From positions 3,827,501 through 3,891,500 of the forward strand of contig NZ_CP040710.1 of NCBI RefSeq assembly GCF_005943945.1: 64,000 nt of DNA, read 5' to 3'. The first letter of the stretch is position 1. Each line of letters starts with the position of its first letter. Shown piece by piece: positions 28,873 to 38,861 of the stretch. Both the position numbers and the translations under genes were made by a program. Below the pieces are notes generated by a model. The model made no database searches. It had not been told where the DNA came from and saw only the letters and a program-made list of their open reading frames with translations. The DNA comes from Aggregatimonas sangjinii (GTDB lineage Bacteria > Bacteroidota > Bacteroidia > Flavobacteriales > Flavobacteriaceae).

Positions 28873-29754
28873 ATGTCTAAGAATATCTTCGTGCTGGGCG
28901 CCACGGGTTTTCAAGGTTCGGCAATCGCCGAACAATTAGCTTCAAACGGTCATAGCGTAAGAACATTGGTGTCAGATACCGATAATGTCGGTTTATCCGA
29001 CGGAATTAAATCGCTTTCAGGTGATTTGGGCCACATAGCTTCCATAATAGAGGCTTTGGAAAAGGTTGATATAGCTGTCTACACTTTTCCCTTGATTTTT
29101 GATATGGACAAGGCTAAATACTTCACCCAAAACTTTATTGATGCGGCAAAAGCTCAAAATGTCCGCTTTATAATTTTCAATTCGAGTTTTGACATTCCTC
29201 AAAGTAGAACGGGTCTTTTAGGCTTGGATATCAAGTATGAAATAAAGAGACTGTTCGATAATTCAGAACTCAAGGTACTTACACTGATGCCCGATATCTA
29301 TTTGAACAATCTCGCTGCTCCTTGGTCAATTCCCTTGGTAGTTGAAAAGAATATTTTGCCCTATCCGATTAAATCGGACAAAAGAGTTCCCTGGATTAGC
29401 CATCGTGATTTGGCTCATTTTGTCGCTGCCGCTGTGGAGAAACCAGAACTTGTAGGACAAAATCTGCCGATTGGTGGAACACTATTGTCAGGGGAAGAAA
29501 TAGCAGCGTCCATTTCGGAATATTTGGGCCAAGAAATCAATTTCATCAGTTTAAAACCTGATGATTTTGAGAAGCAACTAATTCACACTTTTGGCGAGTT
29601 GAATGCAAAAGAGATTTCCAACCTGTATCGATACGTAGAAAAAGAAAACGAAACTTTGGTAGGAAAAAATTTTTCCAGAACACAAGACCTTCTGGGTGTT
29701 AAGCCTTCCTCTGTAAAAGAATGGGTCAGATCGGTGAACTGGTCGGTTTCCTGA
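28873..29754 (+). CDS. NmrA-like NAD(P)-binding protein
   Basis: This 293-residue atypical short-chain dehydrogenase-like protein begins with the NAD(P)-binding motif GATGFQGSAIAEQL near residue 8, followed by an Arg (VRTLVSD) typical of NADP preference. It resembles NmrA/QorB-type quinone reductases and redox sensors. Its divergent HxlR regulator fits control by electrophiles or quinones. The exact substrate is unknown. Confidence 0.86.
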   Translation: MSKNIFVLGATGFQGSAIAEQLASNGHSVRTLVSDTDNVGLSDGIKSLSGDLGHIASIIEALEKVDIAVYTFPLIFDMDKAKYFTQNFIDAAKAQNVRFIIFNSSFDIPQSRTGLLGLDIKYEIKRLFDNSELKVLTLMPDIYLNNLAAPWSIPLVVEKNILPYPIKSDKRVPWISHRDLAHFVAAAVEKPELVGQNLPIGGTLLSGEEIAASISEYLGQEINFISLKPDDFEKQLIHTFGELNAKEISNLYRYVEKENETLVGKNFSRTQDLLGVKPSSVKEWVRSVNWSVS

Positions 29755-30148
29755 AAAAACAACTAAAATAGGTGTTATCACCATAGGCTTACAATACTCC
29801 AAATATTATGGGAAGAACGGCTACGTAGTTCATATAAACTTATGTGGATGAATCAGCAAAATTTCAAATAAATGGGAGCGCAAAAAAAGCGTCGCGTAAA
29901 CCCAACGATTTTCGGGACACTTTCAAATTCGACATCATTTAATTATTCCCTTCATGAATTACCTTTTTAAAACTAACCCTCATACTAAAAGAATGTAAAC
30001 AATTTTAAATATCATTTATTTTGTAGAATGCCCGTAGTATATTGAGGGAAAAAGAACTCCTCTACTCATAGGTCGCATACTCTAAAATGTCGCCTATACA
30101 CCCAACACCTCGGACACTTTTCGATGCATAAGAAGGGAATCAAAAGGA
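29755..30148. other. 394-bp intergenic region without a gene
   Basis: No coding frame or strong hairpin was seen. It carries the 14-nt string CGATTTTCGGGACA at 29906-29919, identical to one in the gene-free stretch at 21972-22588. The flanking genes converge here. Confidence 0.5.
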
Positions 30149-31726
30149 TTATTTACTATCCGTTGCAGAAGCAGCGCTGTTGAGGGTTACGCTTACCAAT
30201 TGTTTTTTGTTACCGCGCTTGGCATAAAACAGCAAGTGATCGGTCTTTTTATGAATCAATGGCCTAGACACCATTATTGGAAGTCGTACTTCCTTATCAT
30301 CAATCAATTTTTGGTAGGAAAGACTTCCCTCCGAGTCTACTTTGATGACGAACATGTTCGGGTTTCTGCTGTAGCCTTGCCTAAATGCAATCCGGTTCTT
30401 ACTGATTTTCTGCGGATGCTCCCCTGAGTTGATAAAGAAATACATATCGTTGTCCTTTCCATAGGCCGTGTACGAGGCATAGGCCTCATCGCCGCGGGTA
30501 ACTTCCGTTTTGTTAATGTTTCGCGCCCAAACCATATCGCCGTTACTGTTTAATTTGGCGCATACAATATCATTATAGTGGTAATTTTCAACAGCTTTGG
30601 TAGCTCCTGCTCCAATATCTTTCCCGGTGGTGACAAAATACTCCTCGGCACTAAAGATGATTCCATTATCCGGCGTAATATGAACATCCTTAAAAATAAG
30701 ATTCTTCAATTCGGCATCGACCTCGCGGCCAAACTTGTCGATCATGAATTGTTCGGAAAAAGCGTTGTACTTTTTGGATCGGACCGCTAAGCTTTTGGCA
30801 TCAAGCTTAAAATGTACCAATCCGTTGTACCGATTATCTTTTCTATCGGCATAGAAACCGACCACCGTCAGCGTATCATTGACCAGTACCGGTTTTAGCG
30901 ATTCCGAAAATTTCCCGGCCTCATGAAACTCTTGGATGGTATGGTCGTTCGCATTTACCCGCACCAACTCATATTGATACCTGCGTTCTCCAGCCTCGAA
31001 CCTTCTTTTCTTAAAAAAGGCCTTCCCCATAAAATATACCGTTTTAAAATCCTTTGAGATCTCGATATTTTCGAAGGCATAATTTTTCTCCGTTATCTGG
31101 TCCGAAAAATCGTAGGTAAGGTGTTTGGTCAAATCGGTTCCGAACAAATGCATGTGATATTTTTCCTTTTTTCCCTCACGGTGGTGCACCGTAATCGCAA
31201 AAGCGTTCTGCTCGTCATTAAAAAAGGTTGCGGTCGAGAAGCCATTACCAAAATTGCGATTGTATTTATTTACAGCCAACGGATTAAACACTTCTTTGGA
31301 TGGAATACGTAAAATAGTACGTTCGGTAAATCGAAACTCGTCGATCGGGCTTTGATGCACCTTATATTCGTAAGCCTCCCCGTCTACATTGTAAATCAAC
31401 TCCAACAAATACAATTGGCCGTTTCGAACAAAACCTTCGACCATATGCTTACCGGCATACTTGTAATTAAAGTCGCGCAACAAATTCATTTCAGCATCGT
31501 AGACCTCAATAAAATGGCCTTTGGGACGCAATGGCATACCGCCATAATACGTGCGCACCAAAACAGTCTGTTCTTTGGCATCGCTATTAATGGAAAGTAC
31601 GGTCGAATATTTGTGCCGGTCGGAATAACTCTCTCCTAAAGTATAAGAAATTGGCATTTCCTGAGCCTTTCCGATAGAAAATGCAAAAAGAAGGCACACA
31701 AGGGCCACGCTCTTTTGAAGTGTCAT
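30149..31726 (-). CDS. Secreted protein of unknown function
   Basis: This 525-residue protein begins at the ATG whose first base is 31726, giving a signal peptide (MTLQKSVALVCLLFAF ... GKAQ); an upstream ATG in the same frame would run into the neighbouring crotonase gene and hide the signal. The mature part is beta-rich, with recurring YxxY and aromatic strands, and may form a propeller (inference). It lies 22 nt after a crotonase gene as the last of four genes in an operon (kinase, PhzF, crotonase, this one). I recognise no catalytic motif. Confidence 0.7.
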   Translation of the reverse strand: MTLQKSVALVCLLFAFSIGKAQEMPISYTLGESYSDRHKYSTVLSINSDAKEQTVLVRTYYGGMPLRPKGHFIEVYDAEMNLLRDFNYKYAGKHMVEGFVRNGQLYLLELIYNVDGEAYEYKVHQSPIDEFRFTERTILRIPSKEVFNPLAVNKYNRNFGNGFSTATFFNDEQNAFAITVHHREGKKEKYHMHLFGTDLTKHLTYDFSDQITEKNYAFENIEISKDFKTVYFMGKAFFKKRRFEAGERRYQYELVRVNANDHTIQEFHEAGKFSESLKPVLVNDTLTVVGFYADRKDNRYNGLVHFKLDAKSLAVRSKKYNAFSEQFMIDKFGREVDAELKNLIFKDVHITPDNGIIFSAEEYFVTTGKDIGAGATKAVENYHYNDIVCAKLNSNGDMVWARNINKTEVTRGDEAYASYTAYGKDNDMYFFINSGEHPQKISKNRIAFRQGYSRNPNMFVIKVDSEGSLSYQKLIDDKEVRLPIMVSRPLIHKKTDHLLFYAKRGNKKQLVSVTLNSAASATDSK

Positions 31727-31748
31727 AAGTAGGTTTTTTTCGAGTTTG

Positions 31749-32531
31749 CTATTTGCCTGGGAAATCGGCCTTCCGCTTTTCCAGAAAAGCAGTAGTGCCT
31801 TCCACAAAATCGGCCGTTCCGAAGCAGGCGCCAAAAGCTTTTATTTCGGCGGCATACCCATTACTATCTTCTTTAAAACCAGCATTTACCGCTTTTATTG
31901 CATGACCGATGGCTATCGGCGAATTATTCGATATCCTGCCTGCCAGTTTTTCACAAAGGGATTGCAATTCTTCCTGCGGCACCACATGGTTTACCAGGCC
32001 GTAACGCAACGCACTTTCCGCATCGATCATCCCCGCGGTCATGATCATTTCCATAGCGCGGCCTTTGCCGACCAATTGCGGAAGCCGTTGTGTACCGCCA
32101 TACCCGGGAATTACACCAAGTGAAACTTCGGGAAGCCCCATTTTGGCATTAGCGCTCGCCACTCGAAAATGGCAGGCCATCGCCAGTTCGAGACCACCAC
32201 CAAGGGCGAACCCGTTTATCGCTGCAATAACGGGCGTCGAGAGGTTTTCGACGAAATCGAACAAGAGTTTTTGACCCTTAGCGGCCAGTTTACCCCCTTC
32301 TTTCTCCGAAAAATCGGCAAACTCGGAAATATCGGCACCGGCCACAAAAGCTTTTTCCCCACTTCCCGTGAGGATAATGACTTTTACCTCGCCATCTTCA
32401 TCAAGGTCTTTGAAGGCTTCGTGAAGTTCTTGAATGGTTTCCCTATTCAAAGCGTTCAGTTTGCTCGGGCGATTAATAGTGATGGTGGCCAACTGTTGTG
32501 TTTGTTCGATCAGGATGTTGTTGTAATTCAT
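31749..32531 (-). CDS. Enoyl-CoA hydratase/isomerase (crotonase family)
   Basis: This 260-residue enzyme hydrates trans-2-enoyl-CoA in fatty acid or amino acid breakdown. The oxyanion-hole and catalytic regions are visible: [12 protein letters not shown] near residue 62, [17 protein letters not shown] near residue 105 with one glutamate, and [19 protein letters not shown] near residue 132 with the second glutamate. The length is normal and it is cytosolic. It lies 10 nt downstream of a PhzF-like gene and 22 nt before a secreted protein gene. It is close in type to short-chain enoyl-CoA hydratases. Confidence 0.93.
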   Translation of the reverse strand: MNYNNILIEQTQQLATITINRPSKLNALNRETIQELHEAFKDLDEDGEVKVIILTGSGEKAFVAGADISEFADFSEKEGGKLAAKGQKLLFDFVENLSTPVIAAINGFALGGGLELAMACHFRVASANAKMGLPEVSLGVIPGYGGTQRLPQLVGKGRAMEMIMTAGMIDAESALRYGLVNHVVPQEELQSLCEKLAGRISNNSPIAIGHAIKAVNAGFKEDSNGYAAEIKAFGACFGTADFVEGTTAFLEKRKADFPGK

Positions 32532-32541
32532 ATGTTGATTT

Positions 32542-33465
32542 TTATGCGACGTACCACGTACCCTCCGAAATGGGAACTACTTGCCCGCCTACGTTGATTA
32601 TATATTCGTTATTATGTATTGTACCATCTAAATATAAAATGGATTTACGCCCCATCCCATAGCCTTGCTCCACGATTACGGATTGCGATTTACCTGTATA
32701 TTTAAGAAGATATGCCAACAAGCATCCATTGGCACTACCCGTAGCCGCGTCTTCGCAAATTTTACCGTTTTCCAAAGCGAACATTCGGGTATGATAGTCT
32801 TTGTTGGCATCTACGGTTTCCGGAGTGACCAAGAAAATGGATGTGCTGAGTCCGGTTATACTGTTACTCTTGTGCATTTGGTTATTCAGTAGGAACTCGA
32901 TTACCTTTTGCTCGTTGAAATGCAGCTGCCTCATCGATTTCAAATCCTTTAAAAAAATCAATAGGTAGGGCAGGCCGGTGTCTACTTCCTGTATCTGCAT
33001 CTTCGCGTCCAGACTATCGAGAGGAATGCCGAGTCCCGAGGCAATTTCAGTGGCTGAAAAGGTCGCTCCAAAAATTGGCTGTGCCTGTTGCATGGTAAAG
33101 CGACTGTCATCCAGTTTTTTAGGCGAACTGATTCGAATCGGTATCACAGTTTTTTGCAACCGTAAGTGCAAACTTCCTTTTACAGTGGCCATCAAATGTC
33201 TCGCAATAACATAGGTACTTCCCAAGCACGGATGGCCCGCGAAAGGCACTTCGTATACTGGCGTGAAAATTCGAACCGCAAAAGTATCTTCGTCTTCGCA
33301 AGAACGGATAAAGGCACTTTCGGCAAAATTGATTTCCCGTGTCATAGCGAGCATTTGTTCGGCGCTTAAGGTTCTTTTCAAATCGACGAAAACCGCAAGC
33401 TGATTGCCTGCATATTTTTCCTCGGCAAATACATCAACGATAAAGTATTTGATATTTTCAGCCAC
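32542..33465 (-). CDS. PhzF-family isomerase/epimerase-like protein
   Basis: This 307-residue protein has the diaminopimelate-epimerase-like double fold of PhzF proteins. The family motifs are NQLAVF near residue 21, the catalytic Glu in NFAESAFI near residue 46, PFAGHPCLGS near residue 74, and EDAATGSANG near residue 236. Most members outside phenazine clusters have unknown isomerase activity. There are no phenazine genes here. It begins immediately downstream of the kinase stop codon (zero-nt gap), so the two are co-transcribed. Confidence 0.9.
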   Translation of the reverse strand: MAENIKYFIVDVFAEEKYAGNQLAVFVDLKRTLSAEQMLAMTREINFAESAFIRSCEDEDTFAVRIFTPVYEVPFAGHPCLGSTYVIARHLMATVKGSLHLRLQKTVIPIRISSPKKLDDSRFTMQQAQPIFGATFSATEIASGLGIPLDSLDAKMQIQEVDTGLPYLLIFLKDLKSMRQLHFNEQKVIEFLLNNQMHKSNSITGLSTSIFLVTPETVDANKDYHTRMFALENGKICEDAATGSANGCLLAYLLKYTGKSQSVIVEQGYGMGRKSILYLDGTIHNNEYIINVGGQVVPISEGTWYVA

Positions 33466-34932
33466 TTATACCGATTTCAAACGAAATTCTTTAGGAAAAT
33501 TTACCGTAAATACGGTGCCCCTGCCCTCTTGAGAGGTGAATTCAATACTGCCTTTGTAATTCTCTACGATTGCTTTTACCATTCCCAACCCTAGTCCCAT
33601 TCCGCTACTTTTGGTCGTGAATTTAGGTTCAAAAACACGGTCTTTTAAATCATCATCAATACCAGTACCGTTATCGGCAACCGCTATTTTCACATAATCC
33701 CCGTCGGAATAGACCGAAACCAAAATACGTGGCGATTCCACTTCCGGGACCGCCTGTATGGCATTCTTCACCAAATTGGTCACCACACGGATCAGTTGCG
33801 TACGATCTAATTTTGCGATGATCGCATCTTCCTCGGCAATAAAATGAATGTACTCTTCCGTAAAGATATCCAAGGCCAACTTGACAATTTTGATTACATC
33901 GAGTGTTTCATTTTGTTGGGCGGGCATTTCGGCAAAATTCGAAAAAGCCGAGGCGATATTGCTCATTGTATCGATTTGTTGGATCAAAGTATTGGAATAC
34001 TCCTGCATTTTCTTTTTGGCGTCGGGGTCTGTGGGGTCGAATTTACGTTCGAAACTCTGCACACTCAATCGCATGGGCGTCAGCGGATTTTTAATTTCAT
34101 GTGCGACTTGTTTGGCCATTTCACGCCAAGCCTGCTCGCGTTCGCTACGGGCCAGTTTCACCGCACTTTGCTCAAGCTCCTCGATCATAGCGTTATACGA
34201 GGTAACCAGTTTTTCGATTTCGTCGCTAGGGTTTTCGATCAGTATTTTCTGGTTGTGTTTGGTCAGGTCGGTACGGGCCATCATATCGGTAATCGTCTGT
34301 AGCGACCGTGTGATGTATTTCGAAATAAAATAAGCCAGCCCTATCGCCAAGAGCAGCATCACCACATAAACGCCACTTAAGCGAATCAGAAATTCCCGTA
34401 ATTCCTTATCGTTAAAAGAATTGTCCTCAACATAGGGGAGATTCAATATACCGATTGGTTTGAACTTGCCATCCACGATATAGGTATAAGAGGCCTGGTA
34501 TTTATCTCCAATAGCCGCGTTCTTTTGTACATAACGCTTGTCGCCACTGGCGTTCAGTCCGTTCAGGACGCTGCTATCTAAGCAATTCGCAATGGTATCT
34601 GTCTCGAATTTCGGTCTTGACGTTTTGATCAACTGACCTTCTAAATCATAGATGTTGAAATTTATATTTTGTACGTCGGCAATTTCATAAATTTCATCCT
34701 GGAAGATATAGCCCAGATTTTCGGTCGTCGGTGGAAAAGTAGTCTCGCGCAGGGTGTACTGTATGCTCTGCTTGATCTGCTCTTCTTTTCGTTCTAAGCG
34801 CTCGTTGTGATAATCACGTGTCTGTTCGCGGTATTGATATACGGTGATGCCCGCTATAAGGACCGAGGAAATCAACACCAGGAGAATCATGGCGATAAAG
34901 ATGCGCGACCGTAGGGAATGGGTTTTGAACAA
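33466..34932 (-). CDS. NtrY-like sensor histidine kinase
   Basis: This 488-residue kinase has an N-terminal membrane segment, a periplasmic sensor region to about residue 180, a second membrane segment, a HAMP domain (~residues 200-255), a HisKA domain with the phosphorylated His in VAHEIKNPLTPMRLS near residue 283, and an ATPase domain with VADNGTGIDD and GLGLGMVKAIVE. The H-box sequence is characteristic of NtrY-like kinases. No response regulator is adjacent, so its partner must lie elsewhere. It leads a four-gene operon. A TATCTTTA box on the minus strand (34960-34953) is a possible -7 element. Confidence 0.9.
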   Translation of the reverse strand: MFKTHSLRSRIFIAMILLVLISSVLIAGITVYQYREQTRDYHNERLERKEEQIKQSIQYTLRETTFPPTTENLGYIFQDEIYEIADVQNINFNIYDLEGQLIKTSRPKFETDTIANCLDSSVLNGLNASGDKRYVQKNAAIGDKYQASYTYIVDGKFKPIGILNLPYVEDNSFNDKELREFLIRLSGVYVVMLLLAIGLAYFISKYITRSLQTITDMMARTDLTKHNQKILIENPSDEIEKLVTSYNAMIEELEQSAVKLARSEREQAWREMAKQVAHEIKNPLTPMRLSVQSFERKFDPTDPDAKKKMQEYSNTLIQQIDTMSNIASAFSNFAEMPAQQNETLDVIKIVKLALDIFTEEYIHFIAEEDAIIAKLDRTQLIRVVTNLVKNAIQAVPEVESPRILVSVYSDGDYVKIAVADNGTGIDDDLKDRVFEPKFTTKSSGMGLGLGMVKAIVENYKGSIEFTSQEGRGTVFTVNFPKEFRLKSV

Positions 34933-35100
34933 GAGCTAATGGTTTTAAAGGTTAAAGATACCAAAATTGACATCGAGTCGAGAACAGGTTGTTTTACGAA
35001 TGGTATTGAAATATCCAGCATTATTTCCAAACAACCCATTTATCCAACCAAGAATCAAGCCAATTTTCGATGTATATTTAGGGCATGAACTCCTATTAAG

Positions 35101-35685
35101 ATGGAAGATTTTTTCTTTTACGTAAAACTGGGCCTACAACATGTACTGGACTTTTCCGCCTATGACCACATTTTGTTCCTGGCGGCGCTCGCCATCCCGT
35201 TTACCTTTATAAAATGGAATCCCGTATTGGTGCTCGCGACTATTTTCACATTTACCCATTGCCTTGCCTTGGGGTTATCTGTGTATGAAGTGCTCGTCAT
35301 GGACGTTGCCCTCGTTGAGTTTCTGATTCCGGTGACGATACTCCTGACGGCGCTATTCAATATCATCTACCAGCGTTCACCAGATGGGAAAAAATCCATT
35401 TTGTTGCATGGTATCGCAACGGCATTTTTCGGGTTGATACACGGATTTGGTTTCAGCAACTATTTTAAGATGTTAATGGCCGGGGAGGAAGACAAACTGA
35501 TGCCCTTACTCGCTTTTGCTACGGGCATTGAAATCTCGCAGCTTATCATCGTGCTTGGCATATTGGCCCTTGCGTACGTACTTCAGTCGGTTTTAAGGGT
35601 AAAACAACCCATTTTTGTGGTAGTGGGGTCGCTAGTGGTTATCTTGTTGACCTTACCGGTTTTGATTGCTACTTTCCCCACCTAA
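35101..35685 (+). CDS. HupE/UreJ-family membrane protein
   Basis: This 194-residue protein with about six membrane segments matches HupE/UreJ_2 proteins. Conserved features are GLQHVLDFSAYDHILFL near the start and FTFTHCLALGL, with histidines thought to bind metal. HupE proteins are nickel or cobalt permeases or accessory proteins for hydrogenase and urease, but in Bacteroidetes they are often found without these enzymes, as here. GFIHGFGFSN-type motif (LIHGFGFSNYF) is also present. The substrate remains unproven. Confidence 0.86.
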   Translation: MEDFFFYVKLGLQHVLDFSAYDHILFLAALAIPFTFIKWNPVLVLATIFTFTHCLALGLSVYEVLVMDVALVEFLIPVTILLTALFNIIYQRSPDGKKSILLHGIATAFFGLIHGFGFSNYFKMLMAGEEDKLMPLLAFATGIEISQLIIVLGILALAYVLQSVLRVKQPIFVVVGSLVVILLTLPVLIATFPT

Positions 35686-35810
35686 AGGCAAGTTTCAACG
35701 CTGAACTTTTCACTTAAAATTAACCAATGGGGGTTGCGGGGCGATCGTAAAGCAGGTATCTTAGTTCTTTCGCAGCAATCGCTATTTTTTAATGGCAATC
35801 TCGCCTATAA

Positions 35811-36251
35811 ATGACAAAAAAGAAACAGGAAAAATATGATAGGGCCTATTTGCGTATGGCCGCCGAATGGGGAAAACTGTCCTACTGTGAACGGAAACAA
35901 GTCGGAGCCATTATCGTAAAGGAACGGATGATCATCTCCGACGGCTATAATGGCACGCCTACGGGATTCGAAAATTTTTGTGAGGATGAAGATGGCTATA
36001 CTAAATGGTATGTTCTGCATGCAGAGGCCAATGCCATCAGTAAGGTAGCGGCATCAACACAGTCGTGCGAAGGGGCTACGCTATACATTACGCTATCGCC
36101 TTGCCGGGAATGCAGTAAATTAATTCATCAATGTGGCATAAAACGTGTTGTATACCAAAACGCCTACAAAGATGATTCCGGGTTAAAGTTTTTGGGCAAG
36201 GCCGGAGTTGAATTGGTTCATCTTCCGATAATAGAAAGCATGGTACAATGA
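35811..36251 (+). CDS. dCMP/cytidine deaminase-family protein
   Basis: This 146-residue zinc-dependent deaminase converts dCMP to dUMP or acts on a similar substrate. The zinc site is readable as HAEANAISK near residue 70 (His and the catalytic Glu) and PCRECSKLI near residue 98 (two Cys). The GYNGTPTGFENFCED segment is typical of dCMP deaminases. Its stop overlaps the start of the CtpA gene (ATGA), so the two are translationally coupled. Confidence 0.92.
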   Translation: MTKKKQEKYDRAYLRMAAEWGKLSYCERKQVGAIIVKERMIISDGYNGTPTGFENFCEDEDGYTKWYVLHAEANAISKVAASTQSCEGATLYITLSPCRECSKLIHQCGIKRVVYQNAYKDDSGLKFLGKAGVELVHLPIIESMVQ

Positions 36252-37873
36252 AAAAGAAATACGCCTACATCATACCCACCTTACTGGCAGCCGCACTGGC
36301 ACTAGGTATTTTCGTTGGCGGAAAACTTCATTTTAACGACACCCCCGAAAAGCTATTTACAACAAACTCCAAAAAGGATAAGCTGAATCGCTTAATCGAC
36401 TATATCGATTACGAATATGTAGATGAAATCGATACCGATAGTATCGTCGACGTTACAGTGAACAACATACTTGAAAAGCTAGACCCGCATTCGGTTTACA
36501 TCCCTAAGCAGGAAATGAGCAAAGTGTCCGAAAGCATGAAGGGCGATTTTGTGGGTATTGGGGTTACTTTTTACACCTATCGTGACAGTATTGCGGTCAT
36601 AAAGACCATTGCCGATGGGCCAAGTGCCAAAAAAGGTATCATGGCGGGCGATCGTATTTTGGCCGCGGGCAAGGATACCCTCTTTGGGAAAGACCTGAAC
36701 AATACCGATATCGTGGGCAAGCTCAAAGGCAAAAAAGGAAGTTCGGTACGCTTGCAAGTATATCGTAAAAGTGAAGACCGCCATTTTGCAACTACCGTAA
36801 AACGGGATATTGTGCCTATTAAAAGTGTCATCTCGACCTTTATGTTGACCGACGATATCGGGTATATCAAAGTGGATCGTTTTGCCGAATCCACCTTTGT
36901 CGAGTTCAAGAGGGCCTTGTCCGCATTGCAAAAACAAGGAGCCCAAAAATTGGCACTGGATCTCAGGGATAATCCCGGAGGATATTTGGGTATCGCCGAA
37001 AAAATGGCCGACGAATTTTTGACCGACGGCAAATTAATATTGTTCACAAAAAATAAAAAAGGGCAGGTCAACGAAGTGTACGCGACCAAAAAAGGAAGCT
37101 TTGAAGGGAAGCCTGTTTACGTATTGATCAACGAGCGGTCGGCTTCGGCAAGCGAAATTATTGCCGGCGCGCTTCAGGACAACGACATCGGAACCATCGT
37201 AGGCCGACGTTCTTTTGGAAAAGGTCTCGTGCAACGCGAAATGGAACTTGGTGATGGATCCGCAGTTCGTCTGACGGTATCGCGATACTACACCCCGACA
37301 GGGCGTTCAATTCAAAAATCCTATAAAAAAGGCAACAAGGATTATTATAAAAAATTCGTGGAGCGGTACCGCAACGGAGAGCTGGCTTCGGTTGATAGCA
37401 TTAAGGTCGCCGACTCGCTAAAATTCACCACCCCAAAGGGTAAGATCGTTTATGGCGGGGGCGGTATCATACCCGACGAGTTCGTGCCCATCGGCAGCAA
37501 TGAGGAGGAGTTTATTGATGTATTGGACAGCCAAGGTGTTATCTCCTACTTTATTTTCGGGCATTTGGATAGCGACCGGGAACGGTACGCCGAATACAGC
37601 CGTGCAGAATTTTTAAACGACTTTACGGTAGACGATATTCTCTTTGAACAATTCGCGGCCTACTGTGTGCAACAGAACTACAGCCTGGACTATTACGAAT
37701 ATGAGGCCCGAATTAAAATGTATTTAAAAGCAACGCTGGCCGAACAACTTTTTGACACCAATGCCTACGCGAAAATAAAGAGCGATGGAGACAATATGCT
37801 TCAGAAAGTGAAGGAATTGGATGATCCGTCCTCAATCCCATTTGCTATCGAAAACGAGGAAATGCAGCGCTAG
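36248..37873 (+). CDS. S41-family C-terminal processing protease (CtpA/Prc-like)
   Basis: This 541-residue periplasmic protease has an N-terminal membrane anchor or signal, a PDZ domain (about residues 90-170, GIGVTFYTYRDS, GPSAKKGIMAGDRI) and the S41 catalytic domain with LRDNPGGYLGIA near residue 240, the Ser in RSASASEIIAGAL near residue 300 and the Lys in RRSFGKGLVQ near residue 325. It probably trims C-termini of envelope proteins. The C-terminal ~160 residues extend beyond the catalytic core, as usual in Bacteroidetes members. It overlaps the deaminase gene by 4 nt. Confidence 0.93.
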   Translation: MKKKYAYIIPTLLAAALALGIFVGGKLHFNDTPEKLFTTNSKKDKLNRLIDYIDYEYVDEIDTDSIVDVTVNNILEKLDPHSVYIPKQEMSKVSESMKGDFVGIGVTFYTYRDSIAVIKTIADGPSAKKGIMAGDRILAAGKDTLFGKDLNNTDIVGKLKGKKGSSVRLQVYRKSEDRHFATTVKRDIVPIKSVISTFMLTDDIGYIKVDRFAESTFVEFKRALSALQKQGAQKLALDLRDNPGGYLGIAEKMADEFLTDGKLILFTKNKKGQVNEVYATKKGSFEGKPVYVLINERSASASEIIAGALQDNDIGTIVGRRSFGKGLVQREMELGDGSAVRLTVSRYYTPTGRSIQKSYKKGNKDYYKKFVERYRNGELASVDSIKVADSLKFTTPKGKIVYGGGGIIPDEFVPIGSNEEEFIDVLDSQGVISYFIFGHLDSDRERYAEYSRAEFLNDFTVDDILFEQFAAYCVQQNYSLDYYEYEARIKMYLKATLAEQLFDTNAYAKIKSDGDNMLQKVKELDDPSSIPFAIENEEMQR

Positions 37874-37930
37874 CAAAGCTAGTTTATCCGATTTATATCT
37901 AGCGCTTTCCCATAACATTTTCCCTTCCGT

Positions 37931-38134
37931 TTACTCATCGTTCATCCTGCGCTGTATCTTTTTTGAAGTGATATAAATCAGCAATAACACAATAGCGCAG
38001 AGCGATGCCACAATACCGATAAGCGCTACGGTGCTATCACCCTCGAACAGGTTTTCAAAATTCAACATCGTTACATTGTAAGCGATCAAGGCAAGGGCCA
38101 ATACGATTAAAATAATGCTTATCGTTTTACTCAT
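37931..38134 (-). CDS. Small two-helix membrane protein
   Basis: This 67-residue protein has two predicted membrane helices (residues ~5-24 and ~38-57) joined by an acidic loop, and a positively charged C-terminus KKIQRRMNDE. It is a conserved type of small membrane protein in flavobacteria, with no known role. It lies 17 nt downstream of marC on the same strand, probably as one operon. Confidence 0.68.
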   Translation of the reverse strand: MSKTISIILIVLALALIAYNVTMLNFENLFEGDSTVALIGIVASLCAIVLLLIYITSKKIQRRMNDE

Positions 38135-38151
38135 TTTTTGAGTCTTTAAAA

Positions 38152-38739
38152 TTACAATCCTCCCATAAGACCGTTGATATTGGCGGCGAATAGCTTTACC
38201 GCAATGGCCAGTAAAATAACACCGAAGACCTTTCGGATGACACTGACTCCATTTTTACCCAATATTTTTTCTATCCGTACGGAGGACTTCAATACAAGAT
38301 ATACAAAGATAATGTTCAAAATGATGGCTACAATGATATTTTCAACCGCATATTCGGACCGAAGTGAAAGTAACGAGGTAAGTGTACCTGCACCGGCAAT
38401 CAATGGGAAGGCAATAGGAACGACCGAAGCACTTTCCGGCTCGTCATCTTTGTACAGAGTGATGCCCAGAATCATTTCGATCGCCAGAAAAAAGATGATA
38501 AAAGCGCCGGCCACGGCGAAAGAGTTGACATCGATACCGATCAATTTTAGAATCTCCTCACCCAAAAAAAGGAACGCGACCATAAGGCATGCCGCCACGA
38601 TCGATGCCTTTTCAGATTGAATATGGCCCGTTTTATTACGCAAGCCGATGATTATGGGAATACTGCCCAAAATATCGATTACCGCAAAAAGAACCATGGT
38701 GGCCGTAGCAATCTCCCGAACATTGAAATTAAATGTCAT
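38152..38739 (-). CDS. MarC-family integral membrane protein
   Basis: This 195-residue protein with six membrane segments belongs to the MarC (UPF0056) family. Family features include VIDILGSIPIIIGL near the start and FPLIAGAGTLTSLLSL in the middle. MarC was once thought to confer drug resistance but has no proven transport substrate. It is followed by a small membrane protein gene and divergent from the DUF3109 gene. Confidence 0.88.
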   Translation of the reverse strand: MTFNFNVREIATATMVLFAVIDILGSIPIIIGLRNKTGHIQSEKASIVAACLMVAFLFLGEEILKLIGIDVNSFAVAGAFIIFFLAIEMILGITLYKDDEPESASVVPIAFPLIAGAGTLTSLLSLRSEYAVENIIVAIILNIIFVYLVLKSSVRIEKILGKNGVSVIRKVFGVILLAIAVKLFAANINGLMGGL

Positions 38740-38809
38740 CCGTTTTCAAATTTTGCGCAAAATTACGCTTAAGTACAGGTTTTCACACCATATAAACGAC
38801 GAAATACCA

Positions 38810-38842
38810 TTGCCATTAACAGCTCTTAAAAAAGTATCTTTG
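38810..38842 (+). promoter_or_regulatory. Bacteroidetes-type promoter of the DUF3109 gene
   Basis: A TTG at 38810-38812 and TATCTTTG at 38835-38842, separated by 22 nt, match the TTG-N(17-23)-TAnnTTTG promoter of Bacteroidetes. Transcription would begin around 38847-38849, which lies after the first in-frame ATG at 38844 and so points to the ATG at 38862 as the true start. Confidence 0.65.
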
Positions 38843-38861
38843 TATGCCAAATCACAGTCTT

